A stretch of DNA of 64,000 nucleotides from Diospyros lotus (lineage: Eukaryota > Streptophyta > Magnoliopsida > Ericales > Ebenaceae), in NCBI RefSeq assembly GCF_014633365.1, contig NC_068339.1:14407925-14471924 (forward strand), in the 5' to 3' direction. Positions within the stretch are counted from its first letter, which is position 1; each line of letters opens with the position of its first letter. Shown here one piece after another: positions 46,334 to 57,120 of the stretch. A program made the translations under genes and the position numbers. The notes below the pieces were generated by a model. The model made no database searches, was not told where the DNA came from, and saw nothing but the letters and a program-made list of their open reading frames with translations.

Positions 46334-46338
46334 TAATT

Positions 46339-46567
46339 CTTTTAAATCCTTTATTAAAGCTATAACATCATGTACGAAGTAGTATTTTTGTCAAATACTT
46401 TATTCATTTCTTATATATTTTTGTATAAATAATATTAATTAAACAAAAAAAAAAAAAACTCAATTGAAGTTCATGTTTGTGCCCTGGGAGGGCAAATGGA
46501 CCTTATTCTAGCTTGTGGGTGAAGATTATATTTTTACATAATTTTTATATTAAATATTTAATATTTT
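46339..46567. other. Flank of gypsy element
   Basis: AT-rich sequence after the TAATT target duplication. No feature recognised. Confidence 0.4.
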
Positions 46568-48000
46568 TATATATATAAAAGTAAGATAGTCTTGAAAAAA
46601 AAAATTTCTTCTCAAAACTTGCATTAATGATTTGAATTTAGTACTTATTGTATTAATAATTTATATTTTATAATTTACATTAATAATTTAAAATTTTTAA
46701 TTATTTTGAAATAATATATACTAATTATTGTAAAATTAATAATAAATTTTAAATACATGAATTTTTCAATACTAATCATAAGTTTTTCAATACATTATTA
46801 TGTAAATATTAAATATTTAATTAATCCATCAATCAATCAAAAATAAATATTATTTATGAGAAATATGAATAAATACTTAAGCTATTAATTAAGTCACAAA
46901 AAATTATTTATTTATATAAAATTCTATCTTTATATAATATAATATAAATATTATATAGTATATATAATCTTTATATCTTTATATATATAAAAGTAGAATA
47001 GTCTTGAAAAAAAAAATTTCTCTCCAAAACTTATATTAATGATTTGCAATTAATACTTATTACATTAATAATTTATATTTTGTAATTTACATTAAAAATT
47101 TAAATCTTTCAATTGCTTTAAAATAATTAGTAATAAATTTTTTTTCAAAAACTTGCATCAATTATTTACATTTAGTACTTATTACATTAATAATTTATAT
47201 TTTGTAATTTATATTAATAATTTAAATTTTTCAATTATTTTGAAATAATATGTACTAATTATTATAAAATTAATAATAGATTTTAAACATACAAGTTTTT
47301 CAATACTAATCATAGATTTTTTAATACATTATTATGTGAATATTAAATATTTAATTAATTCATCAATCAATTAAAAATAAATATTATTTATGAGAAATAT
47401 GAATAAACACTTAAATTATTAATTAAGTCACAAAAAATTGTTCATTTATATAAAATTCTATATTTATATATAATTATATATTATATAATTATATATAATA
47501 TATAGTAGAGTAGAATAGTATGCAAATATTTATTCCCTCCAAAAATCTGCTAAACTATTTTTTACATCTAAAATTTGTATTAAACTTGCATGAATTTTTC
47601 AATGCTATTAATTAAACAAAAATAAATATTATTTATAAAAAATATGAATAGACACTTAAATATTAACTAAGTCATAAAAAATTATCCATTAAATAAAATC
47701 TTACATTTGTATAATATAATAATATATAATATATTATATTAAAATAGAATAGTTTGTAAATTTTTGTTCTCTAAAAAAATCTGCCAAATTATTTTTTGTC
47801 TCTCAAATTTATATTAAATTTACATAAATTTTATGAGAAATATTAATAGACAACTTAAACTATTAATTAAGTCATAAAAAATTATCTATTTATTTAAAAT
47901 ATTATCTTTATATCTTTTATTCTATATATATTTATATAATATTAAAATATAATAGTCAAATAAAATATTTTGCCAAATGTCAATCAATGGTGATTTTTTT
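46568..48000. repeat. Degenerate AT-rich tandem array
   Basis: Units begin with TATATAAAAGTAGAATAGTC-like words near 46568 and 46981, with truncated units near 47142, 47505, 47740 and 47945. The full unit is about 410 bases and includes TTTTTCAATACTAATCATA and GAGAAATATGAATA. There is no coding potential. It could be a local satellite or repeated MITE-type DNA. Confidence 0.75.
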
Positions 48001-49392
48001 CTCTAAAAAGCTTGCATTAAATTAAATGTAGTGATTAATTAATTATTAATTACTTTAATAATTATATTATAATCTTGAAAATATGATATCTTAACAAATT
48101 CATAAAAAATTATTTAAAATCGTCAAATGCTAAGATTTTTCAATACTAATTAATATTTAAAGTATCACATTTTTAAGATTATAAAAAAAATCAAAATTCA
48201 TATTTTTAAAATTTTATTATTATTAAAAAAACTGATTCTTACTCATTTAAGAATTTTAATTTATATTTATAACTATAATATAATAAATAAAAAATAACAA
48301 ACATCTTGAGTAGATATATTATAGATTTTATAATATTTATTTATAAATAAATATAACATAATAAATAAATAAATTTATAAATATTTTATCAAATGACCTA
48401 CTTATTATATTAATTATTCTTTAACACATTGAATGACAATATATTGAATTAAAAGTGTTATCCATTAACATATTGAATAATGAATAATTAATTAAATTTA
48501 AATTTTGATAAATAATTAAAAAATAAAAAAATTATAATTATCAATTCTATTAAAATTATTTAAAATAATAAATTTATTTTTTTATTTTTAAATTAAACTC
48601 TCCGATGTATCACCAAGTTTATCACTAGTAATGCTATAAAAATAGATAATTGCCCACCATTGACTCAAGGCATTGATTCAACAATATTAAATGAGTTTAT
48701 TGTATCTTATTTTTAATATTTAAATAATTTTATTAATTTATTAAATAATTTAAAACATAATATATTCATTACTGATTACAAATATAAATTTATATTGAGC
48801 CACCCCAATAAATTTAAATTTAATTTTGAGGTATCTCGTAAAATTTAACTTCTAATATAATATAAAGCTTTTTTTGCCAATATTATTATCCAAATATAAT
48901 CATAAGTTTTCTTAAATTATTTCACACTGACAATGTATCACACCAATAGATCATATATTATATATGAGTGAAAATGTTACTAAAAATGCAACAATTTAAG
49001 AAAAAAAAATAAAAAAAACAACACTATATGTAATAAGATTAATAACACTTATTGTTGATTAGATATAAGAATCAGAATTAAAATAGTATGGACATATAAA
49101 AGAATATTAATAAAAATTCTCAGGAGATAAATGGATGAAATAAAGAGAGTTTATACTACGAGAGAGACAAAAAAAAAAAAAATGAGAAGAAAATAATTAG
49201 TAAAAATTTCTTACAAATGACGAAATATAATAGGCTCATAGAAAGTATGATCGTGGTAAGTTTAAAATTTTCATATAACCAACCTTAAAAAAATCTTCAT
49301 AGTAAGTAAATACGTTAAGATGTAAAAAGGATTATGTGAACTCTTTTAATTTTAAGTACTACCATGTGAACAATTGTTTAGAGACCACAAAT
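48001..49392. other. Very AT-rich intergenic region
   Basis: I see nothing definable here beyond poly-A/T runs. No conserved motif or reading frame is convincing. Confidence 0.4.
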
Positions 49393-49549
49393 GTATCTAC
49401 CCAGCTTGAAAACCATATTCTTCTAACCTGTTATACTCATGGCCAGCCCTTGAATTGATTCTACAAATACCTTGGTCCAATTCCTTGTTAAACACATCAA
49501 TCAACTGAACCTTAGAAATGAAACCATGACCGTTCACCTCACAAAAGGA
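49393..49549 (-). pseudogene. Unidentified coding-like fragment
   Basis: A minus-strand frame of about 50 codons has ordinary protein composition in an otherwise AT-rich area, including GHGFISKVQLIDVFNKEL and HEYNRLEEYGFQAG before a stop. A TA microsatellite (about 49551-49571) lies immediately upstream. I do not recognise the source. It may be a captured gene fragment or chance. Confidence 0.3.
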
Positions 49550-49734
49550 ATATATATATATATATATATATCACCAGTTTTATATTAGCGAATATTTCTA
49601 TTCTATGCTGGCTTGATATAATTGGAATGACACGTTCAACTGGAGAATCATACCAATTCCGTAATTAACTTAAAAAATAAATGTAAAAAATAAATATAAT
49701 AATAATATAAAACTGCAGATTGTACATGCTAATA

Positions 49735-49925
49735 TACCTCTGGGAGCATCTCTCCTAGCATAGTACCTCTTATTGTGGCCCTCTAATCCGCAAGCACTAT
49801 AAGTCATAGGCGGCTACCCTCCTTTACTTTTCCTTTGCCCTGTGAATGATAAATCATACCATCTTCTAGTTGCTTCCTCTTCATTTGTTTACTACCTCTA
49901 GCATCTTGATGTTATTAGAGTTGTT
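49735..49925 (-). pseudogene. Possible MULE transposase C-terminal zinc knuckle fragment
   Basis: The minus strand reads a basic stretch, then SACGLEGHNKRYYARRDAPRG, resembling the CxxCGxxGHNKRxC knuckle at the end of plant Mutator-like transposases with Cys positions lost. A frame change and a stop interrupt it. Its orientation is opposite to the transposase at 50085-52800, so it is a separate piece or the result of an inversion. Confidence 0.4.
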
Positions 49926-50084
49926 TCAACCAAAGGTCAAAATCTTTTATCATTAATTGGGTTAACAATATTGTTGTACATTTTCATGTATGTTTTCACC
50001 GAGTAACACCTGTCCACAAAATTAACGGAAGACATTGTTGACCTAAATTTGTTGTCATTCATTGAATTGCAAACACGTGGCCAT

Positions 50085-52800
50085 TTACTATGGGTGAGTC
50101 AGAGGTGATGATGTCCGGCATTACACTTTAATTGAGGGAGATCAAGATATGTTAAGTTTCTTTGCAGTAACTGGAAATAGTGATATTGTAGATGTATTTG
50201 TTAAGCATACAGATAGTGAGGTTAACCTTCAAGAACTGGGGTGAGAGATTCTGGATTTCAGGATTTAGAGGAAAGCATTGATGAAAGTAAGTACTAAAAG
50301 TAGCGGGGGCAGTAGTGTGGAAAGTATTGATCCATCAGAAGATGTTGGGGGACAGTTTAGATTTACTGATGTTGATGATGAGGTAAAGATAGCAAGAGAG
50401 AGGATGAGGAATTAAAGAAGGAGTGTCTAATCTGCACAAAAAAGGGAACCATCATTAGGGGAAGCGGGTAATGATGCGGGGTTCCAAGGGGAACTCTTGT
50501 TCTGTCTGATACATCTATGGGTGTAATTGGGGGTGGTGAACCTTTTGAGAATAGCTCTGATCCTGACAGCAAGGGGTACTGAGGGAGACTCTAAGAATAA
50601 GGTTGAGGCTAGTCCAGGTAGATGATACAAACATGGAAATATTGGCTATGATCCAAACTCAATTCCATACTGGGAGTTGGGTATGATTTTGAAGATCGTA
50701 GATGAGTTCAGAAAGACTCTGTCCAAGTATGTTGTGACAAGAGGAGTAAAGCTTACCATTAAACCTAATGAGAGGAAAATGATCAAGGTTAAGTGCAAGG
50801 AAGGATGCCCATGGTTGTTTGCTAATTTAGACAGAAAATCAAACAATTTCATTGTCAAAACTTATAACCCTGTACCCAAGTGCTACAGAAGCAACAAGAA
50901 TAGGTTATGCAATTCAAAGTTTATTGCTGGGCATATTAGGGGGAGGATTTTGTCTCAACCTGAGATAAAGATCAAAGAAATACAACTCTAAAGAGAATCC
51001 TTAAATATGTTTGTGGGGAAAACAGTGTAGGAGAACAAAGAATAAGGTGACTGCAAGTATGACAAGTGACTAATGGGTTGAATATGGTAGGCTACATGAC
51101 TATGCAGATGAAATTAGGAGATCCAATCCTGGTACTATGTGTTTTGTTAAAATTAAAATGGGTGAAGATAGGCTGCAACACTTCAAGAGATTTTATGTTT
51201 GTTTTGATGCTATTGAGAAGGGGTATAATGCTGGGTGTAAACTGATTTTGGGATTTGATGGATGCTTTCTCAAGGGTCCATATAAGGGTCAACTTTTATG
51301 TTGTGTATCAAATGACGATAATAATCAAATGTATCCAGTAAAGTGGGAGGTTGTGGAAATAGAAAATAAGAAAAATTGGAAATGGTTTATCTCAATGGTC
51401 AATACGGACCTTAATATGAGTACACCTTCTGGTTGGACAATGGTCACCAACATGCAAAAGATATGTCATTTAAACTTATAGTTCAATTAATTGTTTTTAA
51501 TTTGTAAATTATGCCTCATATGATATTAATACATTAAATATTTGCATGGTAGGTTTTGGATTCTACTATTGTTGATGAGTTGCTTGATGTGGAGCATAGA
51601 ATGTGTGCTAGGCACATATGGTCAAACTAGGTTAAGTTGAGAGGTGAGGAGATGAGGAAGAAACTTTGAAAGGTTGCGCTAGCACAGTTTGAGCAGTTGG
51701 TAAAGAAAAAATTAAGTAAAATGAATAAGGTCAGAAAAGGGATTAGTTGATAACCTATTGTATTATAATCATAATATATGGTGCAAGACATTCTTTAGAA
51801 CAGATTGTCAATGTGATACACCAGAGAACAACATGATCGAGGCTTTCAATGGTTGGATTCTAAATGCTAGACTAAAGTCAATTATTACTATGTTAGAAGA
51901 AATCAAGGTGCAAGTGATGGAAAGGATTGCAACCATGAGGCAATTCGTAGAAACAAAGATTTTAGAGATTTCATCTCATGCAATGCAGAAGTTGGGGGCG
52001 AACAAGATCTTAGCAATGAAGTATCACATTCAGTGGAATGGAGACACTGGGTTTTAGGTGTTGGAAGGGGAGTATAGACATAATGTAAACCTTAAGAACA
52101 TGACATATACTAGCAGGACTTGGATGCTCAAAGGGAAACCTTGCCAACATGATGTATGTGCTTTGTTTCATAGACAGTTGAATCCTAAAGACTACATTGC
52201 AAAGTGGTATAGGAAAGAGACTTACCTAAAAGCATAGCATCTAACTATGAATATGGTTGTTCATGCGAGTATAAGATCTTTTTCTAACCATCACTTTTCT
52301 TGTTGTGAATGGCGGTAAGTACAAACAATCAAACAAAGTGGTGTGGGTAGGGGCAAAACAAGAGGTTTCACTCAAGATGTTGCTAGAAAGTCATACGCAG
52401 CACCAACAGTGTTTTCGCAAGTCAAGCGACAAAATGTGATGAGCGAAATGAAAGTCTTATACAACAAAACTACTGGGGTCATGACATATCAAGTATATTG
52501 TTTACGTATATCAAATATGTTATTATCTGCAAATTTGTTTATTTCCTCTATTTTATTTCATACTTGTTTGTATATAGTTATTAAACACCACCCCTAGACT
52601 CATACATGACCCAAGGCAAATAAAGAGCTCAGTAGTTGTCACAGGGGATCCTGGCTTGTCAGGGCTGAAATGGAAAGGAAAGAAAGCAGTAACACCCAAC
52701 CAACTTTAGCAGCAAAAGGTTGACAAATTGTGAAGACAATAGTAACAAACTAGAGCTGCAACTGAAGGATCAAGTGCGGCCAACCCACTAACAACATATA
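50085..52800 (+). pseudogene. Mutator-like (MULE) transposase pseudogene
   Basis: A MuDR-type N-terminal domain is readable at about 50677-50990 (KVKCKEGCPWLFANLDRK). The catalytic MULE domain follows at about 51137-51470, with LILGFDGCFLKGPYKGQLL and NNQMYPVKWEVVE. After it come DVEHRMCARHIW near 51590, then PENNMIEAFNGWIL near 51820-51860. A degraded SWIM zinc finger (RTWMLKGKPCQHDVCALFH) lies near 52115-52175. Stops and frame changes occur near 50240, 50990, 51479, 51630, 51750, 52055 and 52236. It is inactive. Terminal inverted repeats were not found by eye. Confidence 0.85.
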
Positions 52801-53555
52801 GACACGATTCAACTTCATTTGTTTAATTTTGTTTTAATGCAAACATTTGTTTAATTTTGTTTTCATTTTACATCCAATCCCGGTACTGAACTGAAGTCTA
52901 ATGTGCCACATTTTTATTGAGTGTTTGATTATGAAATGAACGTATATTTGATTATGAAATGAGGCAATAAGGGATTGAATTTTTTGATTACATAATCCAA
53001 TACAAACAAGTTCAGCTTCATGTTTACAATATAAAGTCAATTTAAAGTTTCCTTACATATAATTCTAGACTTGACCTGACAGGATATAAGACCTACATTT
53101 CCCAAATATTGGCATTCTAATATAGCTAACTGACAATAAGCAACAAGAAAATACAAAGCATCAATTTTCTCTTCAAGCTCTTCCTCTCCTTCTCAAGCTC
53201 CTTTGACTCTTTTCATAAGCCCATTAATGGCATACTAGACATGATCAGGCATGGGAGGATCATGCCACTGAAAATAATTGCACACATCACCTTCTATAAC
53301 TCAAGCACAAGATACAAACCCAAATATCAGAAATTAAGATATTACATATGGAAATTTTGCCTTATCCAATATGTAAAACTGGATATATTACCCCATATCG
53401 ATGACAACCAAATATCGTCTACGTCATTCACTTTCATGTATGATATCTTTAGAATAGCATAAAGCCCACACATGCACTCTAGCGGACTACATGCTCGACC
53501 TTCCATGTCTACTAGGGCAACGACTCAGCGTTGGCACAAATAGCACCGTCAATTA
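52801..53555. other. Intergenic sequence
   Basis: No recognised gene or element. A short ATTTGTTTAATTTTGTTTT word is repeated at about 52815-52865. Confidence 0.4.
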
Positions 53556-53893
53556 GGGTCGATGGTGGGGGAGGGGGGTCGCCAGCTAGGGAGGGGGTCA
53601 ACGACAACTAGAACGACGAAGGCAAATGGTGGAGGCAAACAGCTAGGGATGGGGTGCGGGGAGGGGGGGATGTGGGTCGCCAGCGACTAGAATGGCGGAA
53701 GGCGAGCTGGTGGAGGCTAACGACTAGGGATGAGGGAGAGGAGGTGGGTCATCGGGTGTGGAAGGGGTCGGTCGGTCGCCGGCTAGGGTGTGTGGAGGGG
53801 AGGTGGGTCACTAGGTACGAAGGGGCAGTGGCGGCTGGAACGGCAGAGCCAAATAGTGGAGGCAATCGGCTAGAGAGAGGGGAGGGGAGGTCA
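53556..53893. repeat. GC-rich, G-run-rich imperfect tandem repeat
   Basis: Degenerate units contain GGGTCGCCAGC, GGAGG and GGCTAGGG words. Several runs of three to seven G lie on the plus strand in an otherwise AT-rich area. It abuts the minus-oriented Copia LTR at 53904. It could be a retroelement leader or a minisatellite. Confidence 0.65.
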
Positions 53894-53903
53894 GTCGCAG
53901 CAA

Positions 53904-54366
53904 TGTTGAGAAAAAAAAAATTAGAGTACACAACTCTATTTTACCACTCAAAGAAGAAGAAATTTACTAAAAATTGAAGACTAATTTTTCTAGAAATTAA
54001 TTCTAGAAAACCCACAAATTCTCACACTTCACTTAAGAAAATACAACTCTTTCAAGAAGAGTTACAACTTCAAGCTTTATTGTTTATTAGAAAGCTTGCT
54101 ATAGGATGATTTCCAAAGCTTACAAGAAGAGTTATTTATAGTAATATAAATACACTAATAACCACACAATATGCGAGACACTAATCACATTTACTAATCA
54201 TAATTATTCCACACCACACGCGTATCCCACTTTCTTCTTCTTTTTTTTTATATATTATTGTCGACCAACTCTATGAACTAATTATAGAAAGTTCCATGAG
54301 TTGAGCCAAAAGAAAATTGAGCAGGAACTCTTCAAATGTTTTGGGCTGGTGTTGTAAATCTTAACA
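53904..54366 (-). repeat. 3' LTR of a minus-strand Copia element
   Basis: On the plus strand it runs TGTTGAG to CTTAACA. On the minus strand it begins TGTTAAGATTTACAACACC, directly after a purine-rich tract (GTTGAGGGGGAG, 54378-54367). A TATAAATA-like promoter word lies near 54132. A related LTR in the opposite orientation is at 54985-55411. Confidence 0.85.
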
Positions 54367-54378
54367 CTCCCCCTCAAC
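54367..54378 (-). promoter_or_regulatory. Polypurine tract of the minus-strand Copia element
   Basis: The minus strand reads GTTGAGGGGGAG immediately before the LTR start, the usual Copia arrangement. Confidence 0.8.
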
Positions 54379-54386
54379 ACCAGCTT

Positions 54387-54993
54387 TCATTCTTTGCACT
54401 GTGTCGAGCTAACGACAAAAGTTTTTGAACTTACCACTGCCCAAACTTTTTGTGAATAAGTTTGCAACTTGATCATCCGTTTTGATTTGCCATATCTCAA
54501 TCTCTTCTTGTAGAACTTTTTAACTAACAAAGTGATAACGCACTTCCACATGTTTAGTTCTTGCATGAAAGACCGGATTCTCTGCCAAGCGAATTGCTGA
54601 TTGGTTGTCACAGTACAACGGAAATGCATAGTATACTAGTTGATGTAGATAATTCATTAGTTGTATCAGCCACGTACTCTCTTGAACTGCCATTGTTGTT
54701 GCTGGGTACTCTGCTTCAGTTGTTGACAAAGACATAGTCGATTGTCTCTTGTTGCACCAAGAAACTGCTCCTGATCCAAGAGTAAACATATACCCGATAG
54801 TTGATCGACGAGTGTCGTGATCTCCTCCATAATCAGTATCACAATAGTCAACTAGCTTGCAATCTTCACCTTTCTTGTAAAAAAGACCATAGTCAATTGT
54901 GCCCTTCACATATCTCAATATTCGCCGAACTGCTTCCAAATGTGACTTCTTTGGATTTTGCATGTACCGACTCATCACACCAATCCAAAACAT
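54387..54993 (-). pseudogene. Copia RNase H / pol C-terminal fragment
   Basis: Minus-strand motifs in order are [74 protein letters not shown] and HFVS, then a stop. This is the standard Copia pol C terminus. The reverse transcriptase and everything upstream are missing. The fragment is cut at about 54985-54993, where an inverted LTR begins. Confidence 0.88.
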
Positions 54994-55411
54994 TTGAAGA
55001 GGTTCATCTCAATTTTCTTTTGACCCAACTTATGGAACTTTCTATAATTAGTTCATGGATTTGGTAGGCAATAATAAAATAATAAAAAAAAGAAAGTGGG
55101 ATACGTGTGTGGTGTGGAATAATTATGATTAGTAAATGTAATTAGTGTCTCTAGCGTATTGTGTGGCTAATAGTGTATTTGTACTGCTATAAATACCCCT
55201 TCTTGTAAACTTTTGAAATCACCCCATAGCAAGCTTTATAATAAGCAACAAAACTTGAAGTTGTAGCTCTTCTTGAAAGAGTTGTATTTTCTTAAGTGAA
55301 GTGTGGGAATTTGTGAGTTTTCTAGAAAAATTAGTCTTCAATATTTAGTAAATTTCTTCTCCTTTGAGTGATAAAATAGAGTTGTGTACTCTTAATTTTT
55401 TTCCCTCAACA
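54985..55411 (+). repeat. Inverted Copia LTR, 5' end missing
   Basis: It is related over its length to the reverse complement of 53904-54366 but in plus orientation, and lacks about the first 25 bases. It ends CCTCAACA and is followed by a primer site, so it is a 5' LTR of a plus-oriented element. The promoter-like word CTATAAATACC lies near 55188. Confidence 0.85.
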
Positions 55412-55413
55412 TT

Positions 55414-55425
55414 TGGTATCAGAGT
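55414..55425 (+). promoter_or_regulatory. Primer-binding site after the inverted Copia LTR
   Basis: TGGTATCAGAGT matches the plant initiator-Met primer site except for the last base. Confidence 0.9.
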
Positions 55426-55660
55426 AGGGCTTTGCTGGGATGTTGCGTCATGGAGTGCAGGAGATCTTCAGCGCACGTTCTACCGGATGCGATCTTTGCG
55501 ATCGTCGCTAGAGGCATTTTGCCAAGCAAGCTAGTAAGCATGTTGGAAAGGAGAAACTTTGGGGATGAAGGATGCAAAAAGGCCAACTTACGGAGATTGG
55601 ACCTGCCATGTTGTTGTTGGTTTCGTGGAGCACTAAAAGGGATGTGCAGAAGAGCTTTGA
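55426..55660 (+). other. Copia internal leader, no gag
   Basis: About 235 bases of internal sequence follow the primer site. No gag motif is present before a new possible LTR begins at 55661. Confidence 0.45.
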
Positions 55661-56180
55661 TGTGACCCTAGGTATGTGTGGTCCGGCCCAGTGGGACATG
55701 GTAGGTGTGCACTGCACTGCGGGTACTGCTACGAGGATTAGTGAGAGGCGCTAGTAGTCACCAGTGCATCTATGCAAGGGCTAGTAGTCACAGGTGTGTG
55801 TGGGAGAACCTGTCCATCGAGGGGATGGTGTCACAATTTGTGTGAGGAATTGGCTACTCTCTCTATGGAAGGCGTAAGAAGCGAGACTCACAGTTCCACT
55901 ACAAGGGTGTTAGCGGATTGAGTAGGGGAGCTTGTCACAGACTTAAGAGAATCCCCCTACCCATGTGGCCTCACAGGATAGCATATGATGCACGTGTGGC
56001 CCATAATACTGAAATGTGCACTAATGGATCTATGTTATGCACTTATTGTCGCTATCCTACCCAAAATATTGTGTGTTAGCGTATACCAAGCTTGCCTACC
56101 ACGTATGGGAAAGGCTGGCCTTGGGGTACTTGTGCGTGCCCCCAGGAACCTTAGGGCGCCGAATGGGGCGATTCGTTACA
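55661..56180 (+). repeat. Possible gypsy-type LTR nested in the Copia leader
   Basis: It begins TGTGACCCTAGG and ends ATTCGTTACA, giving imperfect TGTGAC/GTTACA ends. It is followed after two bases by TGGTATGAAGGG, a decayed primer-binding-like word in the AAGTGGTAT context common in plant gypsy elements. There is no second copy in the window to prove it. Confidence 0.4.
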
Positions 56181-57120
56181 AGTGGTATGAAGGGAGGCAA
56201 GTCGTTGGCGAGACCAGCAATGAGTGGGCCATGGGGCGAGAAAAGTCATTGGCCAAGTCGTGCAGATCGACCGATGTGTTGTCAACACAGGAAGAAAAAG
56301 ATGAGCTGCAACGACTGTCGATGTGTCGTCGTTGCACTTCTGCAAATCGATTAATGTGTCAGGCCTCAGCGGGTCATTGGCTCCGTTGTCTTCACCCTTC
56401 TCGTCGTCAACTTTGTCGTCTTCACCCTTCACGTCGTTGGCAACAAGCAGCAAGCACCCTTCAAGTCAACAGTGACAGCAGCAAGTAGGTGTCATATATA
56501 TAGTTGTCAGTGTCCAAATATAGTCGTTGGAGAAGCACCTTTCATCTCTCACGTTCCTCAATAGCGCGTGATTTCACACACAGTGCTAACTAGCCCCCCC
56601 CATTCAAGGGCGCAATTGGTTAAACAGGCAAAGTACAAGGGGCTGGATATGTCTTTAGCCCTAAATCAACTGAAGGTCTAAAATGTAGTCAACCCCACCT
56701 AATCAAACTAAGACTCGTGACTCTTGTATGTTATTGTATATCTCATTTAAATCAACTTTAGAAACAAACTTGATACAATGGAGTGTGGGGATCCCCATTC
56801 ATTAGGAATGGTGATGGGATTTGAATTTTTCCTTGGCTAGTATGAGCAAGAGTTGGGGTATCAGGCTTGTGGCTTGGGGATAAGGTGGGAAAACCCTGCC
56901 TTGCTCCTGTCTCACACTTCACTTACAAGCTCAATACAAAGCACCGTATTTACTATAAGCCCATGAACAATAAAATATAAAAGCATGCATAGTGATTGCT
57001 TTCGTCTAATAAATGAATATTCTGAACAAAAAGGAAGAGAGGAGAAACAAATGGCATTCTATTTGTAATAAATGAATCAGACTACGAAGATCAGAGTTAC
57101 TTGGTTTACTTGTGACTGCA
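56181..57120. other. Non-coding retroelement-like and intergenic sequence
   Basis: 56195-56480 is GC-richer than its surroundings and may be leader DNA of the possible LTR element, with short CGTCGTTG-type repeats near 56400-56450. After that the sequence is ordinary intergenic DNA up to the stop codon of the PIGB-like gene. No protein domain recognised. Confidence 0.4.

Noticed and set aside
46981..48620. Helitron 5' or 3' end
   Set aside because: A TATATTATAT-type start and a CTAGT near 48627 were considered, but there is no convincing terminal hairpin and no Rep/helicase coding.
55985..56488. 167-codon open stretch
   Set aside because: It crosses the proposed LTR end and primer site and has no known domain. 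It probably reflects higher GC content.
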